Source of the DNA: Streptomyces diastatochromogenes
Lineage (GTDB): Bacteria; Actinomycetota; Actinomycetes; Streptomycetales; Streptomycetaceae
Assembly: GCA_001550305.1 (NCBI GenBank)
Contig: LRTP01000377.1
Span: 1 to 43,084 of the forward strand
DNA: 43,084 nucleotides
Reading direction: 5' to 3'
In this document: positions 7,865-16,023 of the stretch, piece after piece
How positions within the stretch are numbered: position 1 is the stretch's first letter
Layout of the letters: the number at the start of each line of letters is the position of its first letter
Program-made: the position numbers and the translations under genes
The notes under the pieces: model-generated
The model's input: the letters and a program-made list of their open reading frames with translations, nothing else
The model's database searches: none
Told to the model about the DNA's origin: nothing

Positions 7865-10102
7865 ATGCCCCGCTTCAGCATCATCGTCCCCACTCATGGA
7901 GTCGCCGGGCGACTGGCCCTCGCACTGGACTCGGTCCTCGACCAGTCCTTCGGCGACTTCGAGCTGATCCCGGTCTGCGACGGGCCGGACTCCCCGGCGG
8001 GCGAGGTCGCCGCCGGGTACGCCGCGCGGGACTCCCGGGTGGCCCCGGTCCACTCACCGCCCGCGGACGGACTGAGCGGGGCGCGCAACACCGGGACCGG
8101 GGCGGCGAGCGGCACGTATCTGCTCTTCCTCGACGGCGACGACATCCTGGTGCCGGGCGCCCTGGCCGCCCTGGACCGCGCACTCCGGCAGGAGCCCGAG
8201 GAGGCGGACGTCCTCTACTTCGGGCACGAACGCGTCCACTGGTGGGACGCCGAGACCAGCACACCGCCCCTCCCGAAGGCCCCGGAGGGGGTGTTCACCC
8301 CGGACCGGGCGCCGCGGCTGACCGGAGCGGGCCTTCCGGCGTGGAGCGCGGCCTACCGCCGGGCGTTCCTTCGGGAGCGGCGCCTCGCCTTCCCCCCGGG
8401 GCACTTCACGGATCTCGGCTGGGGCGGCCTGGTGACGGTCGCCGCCGGGCGGCTGGCGGTGCTGCGCCAGGTCGTCGTACGGCATCGTGTGCGGCGGCAG
8501 GGCAGCCTCCTGAACACGCCGGGCGAGCACCAGTTCCAGCTTCTCGACCAGGTCGACCTGGTGCTGAGCCGGGCGGCCGAGGAGCAGCTGTCCGTGGAGC
8601 GGTCACGGGCGCTGTTCGGTGACCTCTTCACGGCGGTGCTGAAGTCGGCCGCCCATCCGAAGCGGCTTCCGCTGCACCGGCGCCGGGCCTTCTTCCGGCG
8701 TGCGGGCCGGCTCTACCGGCGCCACCGGCCCGCCGGGTTCCGGCCCCCGCCGGGCCGGATCGGGGTGCAGTACCGGCTCCTGGCGGCCGGGACGTACAGC
8801 GCCTTCCGCGCGCTGCGCGGCGTCAGCCGGCGGATGACGAGGGCGGGAATGGGGGTCCCCCCTGGTCGAGCGAAGTCGAGAGCTTGGGGGAAACTGCCGA
8901 GCCCCCGTCGGCTGAGCGCCCGCGCGCGGTACGCCGCGCAACTGCGCCTCCCCCTCGACGAGAACCTCGTCGTGTACTGCGCCTACTGGGGCCGCGGTTA
9001 CGCCTGCAGCCCGGCCGCGATCCACGCCAAGGCCCTCGAACTCGCCCCGCATCTGCGCTCGGTGTTCCTGGTCGAGGCCGACGCGGTGGACCAGGTCCCG
9101 GACGGTGTCGACCACGCGGTGATCGGAAGCCCGCGCGCCTGGGAGGTGCTGGCCCGTGCCAAGTACCTGGTCAACAACGCCAATTTCGCGGACGACGTCG
9201 TCAAGCGGCCCGGCAGCGTGCATCTGCAGACCCAGCACGGCACGCCACTGAAGACGATGGGCGTCGACCAGTCGACGTATCCCATCGTGGCCGCCGCGAC
9301 CGGCAGCTTCGCCAAGCTGCTGACCCGGATGGACCGCTGGGACTACAACCTCTCCTCCAACCGGTACTCCACCCAGATGTGGGAGCGGGCCTTCCCGGGC
9401 ACGTACGAGACCCTGGAGTACGGCTATCCGCGCAACGACGTCTACTGCACGGCGACCGCCGAGGACGTGGCCCGCGTCCGCGCCCGGCTGGGCGTCCCCG
9501 AGGGCAGGACCGCCCTCCTCTACGCGCCCACGCACCGCGACTACAGCACCGGCTTCGAGTCCCGGCTCGACCTGGAGGCCTTCTGCGAGGAGATCGGCGA
9601 CGAGTTCGTCGTGCTGCTGCGCGCCCACTACTTCTACGACGAGGGCGGGCGCAGGGGCGGCGGCCGGATCATCGACGTGACCCGGCACCGGTCCTCGGAG
9701 GACGTCTGTCTGGCCGCCGACGCGCTGATCACGGACTACTCGTCGATCATGTTCGACTACGCCAACCTCGACCGCCCGATCGTCGTGTACGCGGACGACT
9801 GGGAGGTCTACCGGGAGACGCGGGGCGTCTACTTCGACCTGATGGAAGCACCGCCGGGCACGGTGGTGCGCACCCCGGGGGAGCTCGCGGGGGCCTTCCG
9901 CGACCGCTCCTACGCGGACGACTCCTCGCGGGCCCTGCGGGCCGCGTTCCGTGAGCGCTTCTGCCAGTTCGACGACGGGCAGGCCGCCGAGCGGGTCGTC
10001 CGCAGAGTGCTGCTGGGCCGGCCGGCCGAGGCGATCCCGCCGGTGATCCCGCTCGCCGAGCGCCTCCCGGCCCCCGCCGCGTCCACCCTCGTAAGGAGCT
10101 GA
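7865..10102 (+). CDS. GT2-like / CDP-polyol phosphotransferase fusion with degenerate GT2 half (fusion B)
   Basis: 745 residues with the same two-domain plan as fusion A. The N-terminal GT-A fold keeps FSIIVPTHG and FLDGDD, but the nucleotide-binding motif reads PVCDGPDSP instead of AVDDCSPD, and the conserved Tyr-Glu-Asp of A and C is replaced by HFTDLGW (T182-D183), removing the usual acidic catalytic position. The C-terminal phosphotransferase half (about residues 360-720) is intact: VNNANF, QTQHGTPLKTMG (His458), LLRAHYF, TDYSSIMFDYAN. A 14-codon palindromic element sits in the linker at residues ~330-343. ATG 7865 follows a purine-rich ribosome site; fusion C starts one base after the stop. 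It may act mainly as a phosphotransferase; that is inference from motifs. Confidence 0.83.
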   Translation: MPRFSIIVPTHGVAGRLALALDSVLDQSFGDFELIPVCDGPDSPAGEVAAGYAARDSRVAPVHSPPADGLSGARNTGTGAASGTYLLFLDGDDILVPGALAALDRALRQEPEEADVLYFGHERVHWWDAETSTPPLPKAPEGVFTPDRAPRLTGAGLPAWSAAYRRAFLRERRLAFPPGHFTDLGWGGLVTVAAGRLAVLRQVVVRHRVRRQGSLLNTPGEHQFQLLDQVDLVLSRAAEEQLSVERSRALFGDLFTAVLKSAAHPKRLPLHRRRAFFRRAGRLYRRHRPAGFRPPPGRIGVQYRLLAAGTYSAFRALRGVSRRMTRAGMGVPPGRAKSRAWGKLPSPRRLSARARYAAQLRLPLDENLVVYCAYWGRGYACSPAAIHAKALELAPHLRSVFLVEADAVDQVPDGVDHAVIGSPRAWEVLARAKYLVNNANFADDVVKRPGSVHLQTQHGTPLKTMGVDQSTYPIVAAATGSFAKLLTRMDRWDYNLSSNRYSTQMWERAFPGTYETLEYGYPRNDVYCTATAEDVARVRARLGVPEGRTALLYAPTHRDYSTGFESRLDLEAFCEEIGDEFVVLLRAHYFYDEGGRRGGGRIIDVTRHRSSEDVCLAADALITDYSSIMFDYANLDRPIVVYADDWEVYRETRGVYFDLMEAPPGTVVRTPGELAGAFRDRSYADDSSRALRAAFRERFCQFDDGQAAERVVRRVLLGRPAEAIPPVIPLAERLPAPAASTLVRS
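8851..8892 (+). repeat. In-frame Streptomyces-type palindromic repeat inside fusion B
   Basis: A 42-base GC palindrome-like element begins GGGGGTCCCCCC, has TCGA-GCGAAG-TCGA in its centre and ends AGCTTGGGGGAA. It matches my recollection of a short dispersed palindromic repeat common in Streptomyces chromosomes. It adds exactly 14 codons to the inter-domain linker and keeps the reading frame. A related element is found at 25771-25817. Confidence 0.6.
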
Positions 10103-10103
10103 C

Positions 10104-12326
10104 GTGCCCCGCTTCAGCGTCATCGTCCCCGTCTTCAGGGTGCAGGGCTTTCTGCGCGAGTGCCTCGACTCGGTCCTGGACCAGTCGTACACCGACATCG
10201 AGGTGATCGCGGTCGACGACTGCTCACCGGACGGCTGCGGCGCGATCCTCGACGAGTACGCGGCCCGCGAACCGCGCCTGCGGGTGCTGCACCTGCCGCG
10301 GAACGTGGGCCTCGGCCGCGCCCGCAACGCCGGAATGCCGTACGCGACGGGGGACTACCTCCTCTTCCTCGACAGCGACGACACCCTCACGCCGGGCGCC
10401 CTGCGTGCCATGGCCGACCGCCTCGACGAGACGGCCGACCCCGATGTACTGGTCTTCGACTACGCGCGCACCTACTGGTGGGGAGGTACACGCCGCAACG
10501 TCCTCGCGCAGGTGCTGGCCGAGGGCGGCGACGGCTGCTTCACGGCCGCCGAACACCCGGAGATCCTCGACCTGTTGATGGTCGCGTGGAACAAGGTCCA
10601 CCGCCGCGCGTTCGTCGAGCGGGAGGGCTTCACCTTCCCGCCCGGCTACTACGAGGACACCCCCTGGACCTTCCCGGTCCTGCTCAGCGCGGAGCGGATC
10701 GCCACCCTGGACCGGATCTGCCTGAACTACCGGCAGCGCCGCCAGGGCAACATCCTGTCCACCACCAGCCGCAAGCACTTCGACATCCACGACCAGTACG
10801 AGCGCGTCTTCGCCTTCGTCGACTCCCGCCCGCGGCTGTCGAGCTGGCGCCCTTTCCTGCACCGCAAGATGGGCGAACACTGTCTGGACATCCTCGCCAA
10901 GCCGGACCGGCTGCCCGCGTCCGACAAGGGCGAGTTCTTCCGGCGCACGGCCGCCCTCTTTCGCAAGCACAAGGGCGGTGGCCCGGTGCCGCGCGAACTG
11001 CGCGTCCTCCAGGGCGGCTACGTGGCCTACCTCGCCCGGAGCCGGTCCGGCCGACTCGGCGCGGAACTCGGGCGGCGCGGGCTCCAGGTGCGCAAGGTGG
11101 CGGCCACCCGGGTCAAGAGCGGCTGGTCCGCGGCGCACGAACACCGGCCGCTGGACCCCGACCTCGCGGTGTACTCGGCGTTCTCGCACCGCGGGGTGCT
11201 CGGCGACCCGGGCGCGATCTACCACGCGGCACGCGAACTCGCCCCGCACGTCCGGGGGGTGTGGGTGGTGCGCGAGGACCAGGCGCCGCTGCTGCCGCCC
11301 GGCGTCGAGTACGTCCTGCCGGACTCGCTCGGCTACCGCCGGGTCACCGCCCGCGCCACCTACCTGATCAACAACGTCAACTGGCCCGACACCCTGGTCA
11401 AGCGCGCGGGCAGCGTCCATGTGCACACCCACCAGGGCACCCCGCTGAAGTACATGGGGGCCGACCTGCGCGACAAGCCCGGCGCCCGGCACGGCTTCGA
11501 CGTGCCGCAGATGCTGCGCCGCGCCGACCGCTGGGACTACAGCCTGGTCGCCAACCGCCACTCCGAACTGGTCTGGGACCGCGCCTACCCCTGCCACTTC
11601 ACCTCGCTGCGCACCGGCAGCCCCCGCAACGACGTCCTCGTACGGGCCCGGCCCGAGGACGGTGCGGCGGTCCGCGCCCGCCTCGGCATCCCGGCCGGTC
11701 ACCGGGTGGTGCTGTACGCGCCGACGCGCCGCGACTACGTCCGCGGTGGCCTCGTCGACCGGATCGACCTCGCCCGGTTCGCCGACGACCTCGGCGAGGG
11801 CCACACCCTCCTGGTACGGCTGCACCCCTCGCTCACGGACGGCCCCTCGCGCGGGATGGGCCTGTCCGAACTGCACCGGCGCGGGGTCGTGCTCGACGCG
11901 ACCGACGAGCCGCACGTCGAGGACCTGATGCTCGCCTCCGACGTGCTGGTCACGGACTACTCGGCCCTGATGTTCGACTACGCCAACCTGGACCGGCCGG
12001 TCGTGATCCACGCGGACGACTGGGGCGCGTACGCCGCGAGCCGGGGCGCGTATTTCGACATCACGGCCGACGCGCCGGGCCATGTGGCCCACTCCTACCG
12101 GGAGCTGGCGTGGCTGTTCGCGTCCGGGTCCTGGCGGGACGAGGAGTCGGCGCGGCTGCGGGCCGGGTTCCGGGCGCGGTTCTGCGCGTTCGACGACGGG
12201 CGGGCGGCCGAGCGGGTGGTACGGACGCTGATGCTCGGCGAGCGCGTGGAGCACCCGGTGCCGGTTGCGGTGGTGCCCGCGCAGGCGGGACACGACGTCC
12301 TCACGTCGTCGCGAGCGCCCTCATGA
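10104..12326 (+). CDS. GT2 glycosyltransferase / CDP-polyol phosphotransferase fusion with altered phosphotransferase motif (fusion C)
   Basis: 740 residues, GTG start one base after the stop of B; GTAAGGAGCTGAC just upstream supplies the ribosome site inside the end of B. The GT2 half is canonical and close to A: FSVIVPVFR, AVDDCSPDGCG, FLDSDD, YYEDTPWT (E184-D185). The phosphotransferase half keeps INNVNW, LLVRLHP and TDYSALMFDYAN, but the QTQHGTPLK motif of A and B reads HTHQGTPLK, so Gln444 occupies the place of the conserved His, with His one residue earlier. In TagF-type enzymes this His is essential. The C-terminal domain may be inactive or changed in activity, while the GT2 half should work. 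The last four bases overlap the next gene (ATGA). Confidence 0.84.
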   Translation: MPRFSVIVPVFRVQGFLRECLDSVLDQSYTDIEVIAVDDCSPDGCGAILDEYAAREPRLRVLHLPRNVGLGRARNAGMPYATGDYLLFLDSDDTLTPGALRAMADRLDETADPDVLVFDYARTYWWGGTRRNVLAQVLAEGGDGCFTAAEHPEILDLLMVAWNKVHRRAFVEREGFTFPPGYYEDTPWTFPVLLSAERIATLDRICLNYRQRRQGNILSTTSRKHFDIHDQYERVFAFVDSRPRLSSWRPFLHRKMGEHCLDILAKPDRLPASDKGEFFRRTAALFRKHKGGGPVPRELRVLQGGYVAYLARSRSGRLGAELGRRGLQVRKVAATRVKSGWSAAHEHRPLDPDLAVYSAFSHRGVLGDPGAIYHAARELAPHVRGVWVVREDQAPLLPPGVEYVLPDSLGYRRVTARATYLINNVNWPDTLVKRAGSVHVHTHQGTPLKYMGADLRDKPGARHGFDVPQMLRRADRWDYSLVANRHSELVWDRAYPCHFTSLRTGSPRNDVLVRARPEDGAAVRARLGIPAGHRVVLYAPTRRDYVRGGLVDRIDLARFADDLGEGHTLLVRLHPSLTDGPSRGMGLSELHRRGVVLDATDEPHVEDLMLASDVLVTDYSALMFDYANLDRPVVIHADDWGAYAASRGAYFDITADAPGHVAHSYRELAWLFASGSWRDEESARLRAGFRARFCAFDDGRAAERVVRTLMLGERVEHPVPVAVVPAQAGHDVLTSSRAPS

Positions 12327-13705
12327 CCGTCGTCGGCCCGTTCGTGAAGCGGCGCCCGCCCCGGTTCTGGGTGGTCGTCCTGGCCGCCGTCTTCGCCCTG
12401 CTCCAGCTCGCGAACGTCACCGGCCGCGACACCCCCGACACCAAGAACTACCTCTCGTACGCCCTGAGTCTGCGCGGCGCGAACAAGCACGAGGCGGCCG
12501 CGGCCACCATCGACTACGCCTGCGCCGGCCGGGCGTCCGTCGCGCGCCGCAACCAGAGCGTCGACGTCGTCCGCTTCCGCGAGCCGAGCCCCGCCCGGCG
12601 GGTCGTCGAGGAGTGCCGGCGCGACCAGTGGGGGTGGGTGTCGAAACGGCTGAGCGCCGGGCAGACGGCGGGCCACACCGTGCCGTTCATACCGCCGCGC
12701 TTCATGCGGATCTTCGAGGCGCGCCCCGGCTACCCGGTCCTCCTGGTCCCCTTCATCACCGTCCTCGGCGTGAAGTGGGGCCTGTGGACGTCGAGCGTCC
12801 TCATCACGGTCGCCGGGGGCGTACTCGCCTTCCTGGTGCTGCGCACCCTGCGCGCCCCCACCGTCGCCTCCCTGACCGGACAGGCCCTCTTCTACGTCCT
12901 GCCGTGCGGCACGACCGCCATACGACCCATGACCGAGGGCCTGCTGCTGACCCTGACACTGGCCGCGCTGTGGGGCTGCGCACTCGCTCTGGAGGGCCGG
13001 ACGCGGGCCGCGACCGCGCTGGTCGGCGGGTCCCTGGCCGCCCTCTTCGCCGTCAAGCACTCGCAGGCCCTGTTCCTCGGGCTGTGCCTGGCGGGCGCCT
13101 GCGCGGTGCTCGGCGTCCGGCGCGGCGGGCTACGGCAACCGCTGCGGAGGCTCGCACGGCCGTTGCGGGAGGTGGGGGTGGTGGCGGCCTGCGGGGTCGC
13201 CGTCACCCTGCTCGCGGCGAAGGTACTGGGCTATCCGTCCGAGTCGGAGTCCCTCCAGGACCTGCTCACGGCCCACTTCTCCCGGCCCGACCGCAGCCGT
13301 CCGTGGTCGGATTTCCTCCACCTGGAGGTCAACTTCTGGGTGGAGTGGCTGCGTCGCGAGCTCTGGCAGCCGTTCTTCCCGACGGCCCTGCTGGCCGGGG
13401 CCTGGGGCGCGCTGCGGCAGCGTCCGGACTTCGGGGTGTTCCTGGTCGCGGGCGCGCTCACCGGCGTCCTCAACCAGGCCGGACACCCCGACATCACCAT
13501 CTACGGCGACCGGCTGATCGTGCTGGCGTGGGTGCTGCCGGTGGTGGGACTTCCGCTGCTGCTGGAACAGGTCGTTCGGCCGCGGGTGCGGGGGCTCGAC
13601 ACGGTGCCGGGCCCGCCTCGGACGGACGCGGGGCCGAACACCGCGATGGACGCCGGGACGGGCGCCGGACCGGACGCCGGGCTGGACGCAGGAGTCGCTC
13701 GATGA
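12323..13705 (+). CDS. Multi-pass membrane protein, probable GT-C-type glycosyltransferase
   Basis: ATG 12323 overlaps the stop of fusion C (ATGA), so translation is coupled. 460 residues: a first TM at about 14-33, an extracytoplasmic loop carrying the acidic motif DTPDTKNYL and an Arg-rich stretch, then seven or more hydrophobic segments up to residue ~420. The layout fits polyprenyl-phosphate-sugar-dependent GT-C enzymes, where an acidic residue in the first outer loop is catalytic. Such enzymes add sugars to lipid-linked or wall polymers outside the cell. The C-terminal tail is a low-complexity DAG-type repeat (TDAGPN, MDAGTGAGPDAG, LDAG) with no recognised function. No specific family name can be given. 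Confidence 0.6.
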   Translation: MTVVGPFVKRRPPRFWVVVLAAVFALLQLANVTGRDTPDTKNYLSYALSLRGANKHEAAAATIDYACAGRASVARRNQSVDVVRFREPSPARRVVEECRRDQWGWVSKRLSAGQTAGHTVPFIPPRFMRIFEARPGYPVLLVPFITVLGVKWGLWTSSVLITVAGGVLAFLVLRTLRAPTVASLTGQALFYVLPCGTTAIRPMTEGLLLTLTLAALWGCALALEGRTRAATALVGGSLAALFAVKHSQALFLGLCLAGACAVLGVRRGGLRQPLRRLARPLREVGVVAACGVAVTLLAAKVLGYPSESESLQDLLTAHFSRPDRSRPWSDFLHLEVNFWVEWLRRELWQPFFPTALLAGAWGALRQRPDFGVFLVAGALTGVLNQAGHPDITIYGDRLIVLAWVLPVVGLPLLLEQVVRPRVRGLDTVPGPPRTDAGPNTAMDAGTGAGPDAGLDAGVAR

Positions 13706-13751
13706 GGTGAAGTTCGGCAAAGCCGTGGGCCTCGATGGGCATATACGACAA

Positions 13752-15356
13752 ATGACCCGAACAGCTCAGACCGAGGTCGGCCTCCCCGTCCGGCGGACCG
13801 CCCGTGGCGCGACCGCGTTGCGCGGCGGCACCCCCTGGCACCCCACGCCCTATCAGGTGTTCGGCGGGCTGTTCTGGCTGGTGCTGTGCCTCGCCTCCTG
13901 GCGGGTGCCGATGTGCTGCGACTTCGGCCAGCACGCGGCGGTCGTCGAGCGCCTCAAGGCGAACCTCCTGCATCCGGCCCATCCGACGGCGGACCTGCCG
14001 GGCGAGGGCAGCCCCTTCTACTCGCCGTACACCGTGGCCCAGGGCGCCTTCGCCCGGCTGACGGGCCTCGCGGGCTGGGAGGTGGTCCGACTCTCGGCGC
14101 CACTGAACCTGTTGGTGCTGCTCACGGGGATCGGCCGCTTCGTGCGCGTCCTGGCGCCCCGCCGCCCCTGGGCACCGGTGTGCGCGCTGCTCGCGATGGT
14201 GCTGCTGTGGGGCACCGAGCGGGCCTGGTCGAGCGGCTACCTCGGACTGATGTCGATGACGGGCAACCTCGGCTATCCGTCGACGTTCGCCATCGGACTC
14301 ACCTTCTGGGCCTGGGCGCTCACGGGCACGCTCGCGGGAGGGATCGGCGGCCCGGTCCGGTACGTCGGCCCCAGCGGACTGCGGAGCCTGTCGGGGTACA
14401 AGGGGCTCGGCGTTCTCTACGGCCTGATCCTGCTCGTCCATCCGATCACCGCGTCGGCGGCGGCGCTCGGGGCGGTGGCGTTCGTGGCCGGGTGGCAGCG
14501 GGGATGGCGGGCGGCCGTGGCGGCCCGGTGGGCGATCACGGGGGCGGCCGCGCTGATGGTCGCCCACCTCTGGCCGTACTTCGACGTCCTCACGCTGCCC
14601 GGGAACCACAGCATGGACGCCCTGCACCGGCGGCTGTACGAGGGGGTGCCCGGGCACTACTGGCTGGCACTGATCGGGGTACCGGCACTGTGGCTGCGCG
14701 CGCGGCGCTCCTGGCGGGACCCACTGGTGCTGATGTTCGCGCTGGACTGCCTGGCGGTGGCGTACGGCTGGGTCAGCGGGCACTACACCTACGGCAGGAT
14801 CCTGGGACTCGCGCTCGTGGCGCCGCAGTTCGCGCTCGCGATGGAGCTGGCGGCGGCGCGGCCGTGGCCGGTGTGGCGGCGGGCGCTGGGGATGGTGGCG
14901 GCCGTCGGCGCCTGCGTCGGCTTCCTCACGGTGCAGGCCGGTGCCGTCGTACCGCGTTCACTCGATCCGGTGAGATTCGACCAGCCGCCGCGCTGGCCCT
15001 CGTACGACTGGGCGGCGCGGCACATCAAGCCCGGCGAGGTGGTGATCGCCGACGGGTACTACGCCCCCCGTCTGATCCCGGGCTACGGCCCGAACCTGGC
15101 GGCGCCCGTGTGGCCGGACGCGGGACTGGACGAACGGGAGCGGGTGCGGCGGATCGCGGCCGTCCGGGGGTATCTCGACCCGGCGTCGACGCGGGCGCGG
15201 CGCTCCGCGGTGGTGCGGCGGTATCACGTGCGATGGCTGTTGCTGACGCGGTGGAGTCGGGTGCCGGAGGAGGCGACGGTGGTCGATTGGAGCCGGCGTA
15301 CGGGCGAGGTCCTCGCGAGGGTCGCTCCACGGAGTGGACAGAAAGGCCGCAGGTGA
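13752..15356 (+). CDS. Multi-pass membrane protein, probable GT-C-type glycosyltransferase
   Basis: 534 residues from ATG 13752. A GTG at 13707, one base after the previous stop, is in frame, but codons between 13734 and 13770 have AT third positions unlike real coding sequence here, so the later start was preferred. The first TM (FGGLFWLVLCLASWRV) is followed by CCDFGQHAAVVERL, an acidic first loop as in GT-C enzymes. About ten hydrophobic segments follow, then a C-terminal soluble part (~residue 410 onward) ending in a basic tail. It is the last gene of the A-B-C block and probably modifies or primes the same polymer. A transporter role cannot be excluded. Confidence 0.58.
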   Translation: MTRTAQTEVGLPVRRTARGATALRGGTPWHPTPYQVFGGLFWLVLCLASWRVPMCCDFGQHAAVVERLKANLLHPAHPTADLPGEGSPFYSPYTVAQGAFARLTGLAGWEVVRLSAPLNLLVLLTGIGRFVRVLAPRRPWAPVCALLAMVLLWGTERAWSSGYLGLMSMTGNLGYPSTFAIGLTFWAWALTGTLAGGIGGPVRYVGPSGLRSLSGYKGLGVLYGLILLVHPITASAAALGAVAFVAGWQRGWRAAVAARWAITGAAALMVAHLWPYFDVLTLPGNHSMDALHRRLYEGVPGHYWLALIGVPALWLRARRSWRDPLVLMFALDCLAVAYGWVSGHYTYGRILGLALVAPQFALAMELAAARPWPVWRRALGMVAAVGACVGFLTVQAGAVVPRSLDPVRFDQPPRWPSYDWAARHIKPGEVVIADGYYAPRLIPGYGPNLAAPVWPDAGLDERERVRRIAAVRGYLDPASTRARRSAVVRRYHVRWLLLTRWSRVPEEATVVDWSRRTGEVLARVAPRSGQKGRR

Positions 15357-15420
15357 TGCGCGGGGTGCGGGTCGTCCGTGGCCGCTCGGGCCCACGCGGC
15401 GGAGCCGCACATGGCACAGC

Positions 15421-15444
15421 CCCGCGCCCCGGACGGGGCGCGGG
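15421..15444. terminator. Perfect 10-bp GC hairpin between convergent genes
   Basis: CCCGCGCCCC (15421-15430) and GGGGCGCGGG (15435-15444) form a 10-bp stem with a 4-base loop. It lies in the 130-bp gap between the GT-C gene (ending 15356) and ohr (ending 15486, opposite strand), and can end transcription from both sides. Confidence 0.8.
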
Positions 15445-15485
15445 TACTGAGCGGCGTCACCACCTCTGGATCAATCGCTCCCGAA

Positions 15486-15899
15486 CTACTCGATGACGAG
15501 CTCGACCGGGATGTTGCCGCGGGTGGCGTTGGAGTAGGGGCAGACCTGGTGGGCCTGCTCGACCAGCTTGCGGCCGGTGGCCTCGTCCACGGAGTCGGGG
15601 AGCTCAACGCGGAGCGTGACGGCCAGGCCGAAGCCCTCGCCCTGCTTGCCGATGCCGACCTCGCCGGTCACCGCGGCCTCGCTGACGTCGACCTTCGCGG
15701 CGCGGCCGACAAGGCCGAGGGCGCTGGCGAAACAGGCGGCGTAGCCGGCGGCGAACAGCTGCTCGGGGTTGGTGCCCTGGCCACTGCCGCCCATCTCCAC
15801 CGGAATGGCCAGCTGGAGGTCGAGCTTGCCGTCGGAGCTGACGGCGCGACCCTCGCGGCCGTGGGTGGCGGTGGCGACAGCGGTGTAGAGCGCGTCCAT
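15486..15899 (-). CDS. ohr: Organic hydroperoxide resistance protein (Ohr/OsmC family)
   Basis: 137 residues, the normal length of Ohr. It reduces organic peroxides in the cytoplasm with a pair of reactive cysteines, both visible: YAACFASAL (the peroxidatic Cys) and HQVCPYSNATRGN (the resolving Cys). ATG 15899 was chosen because GAGAGGG lies 9 bases before it; an ATG at 15907 touches that site and is too close. The gene is divergent from ohrR, sharing a 124-bp intergenic region with a palindromic operator, so it is expected to be induced when OhrR is oxidised. Assignment is firm. Confidence 0.95.
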   Translation of the reverse strand: MDALYTAVATATHGREGRAVSSDGKLDLQLAIPVEMGGSGQGTNPEQLFAAGYAACFASALGLVGRAAKVDVSEAAVTGEVGIGKQGEGFGLAVTLRVELPDSVDEATGRKLVEQAHQVCPYSNATRGNIPVELVIE

Positions 15900-15972
15900 G
15901 GAGACCATCCCTCTCAAGTCAAGGTATTGCCGGGGCGGCCGGTCCGACCGCCTCACGGCCTCAATTAGAGCA

Positions 15973-15987
15973 CGCAATTCAATTGCG
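15973..15987. promoter_or_regulatory. OhrR operator between ohr and ohrR
   Basis: CGCAATT-C-AATTGCG is a perfect 7-bp inverted repeat around a single base, in the most AT-rich part of the divergent intergenic region. A related half-site, CACAACTTAAT, follows at 15988-15998. OhrR proteins are known to bind AATT-containing palindromes of this type between ohr and ohrR, so both genes are probably controlled from here. Confidence 0.8.
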
Positions 15988-16023
15988 CACAACTTAATGG
16001 CGGGCGAGAGCTATCCTGGAGTC

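Noticed and set aside
5372..8053. A long minus-strand frame opposite fusions A and B
   Set aside because: It spans parts of two genes and the gap between them with no recognisable domain and low-complexity composition.
10160..13705. Treating fusion C and the next membrane protein as overlapping long frames from 10160
   Set aside because: The part before 12323 is out of frame with fusion C and has random composition; the real membrane protein starts at ATG 12323 with an ATGA overlap.
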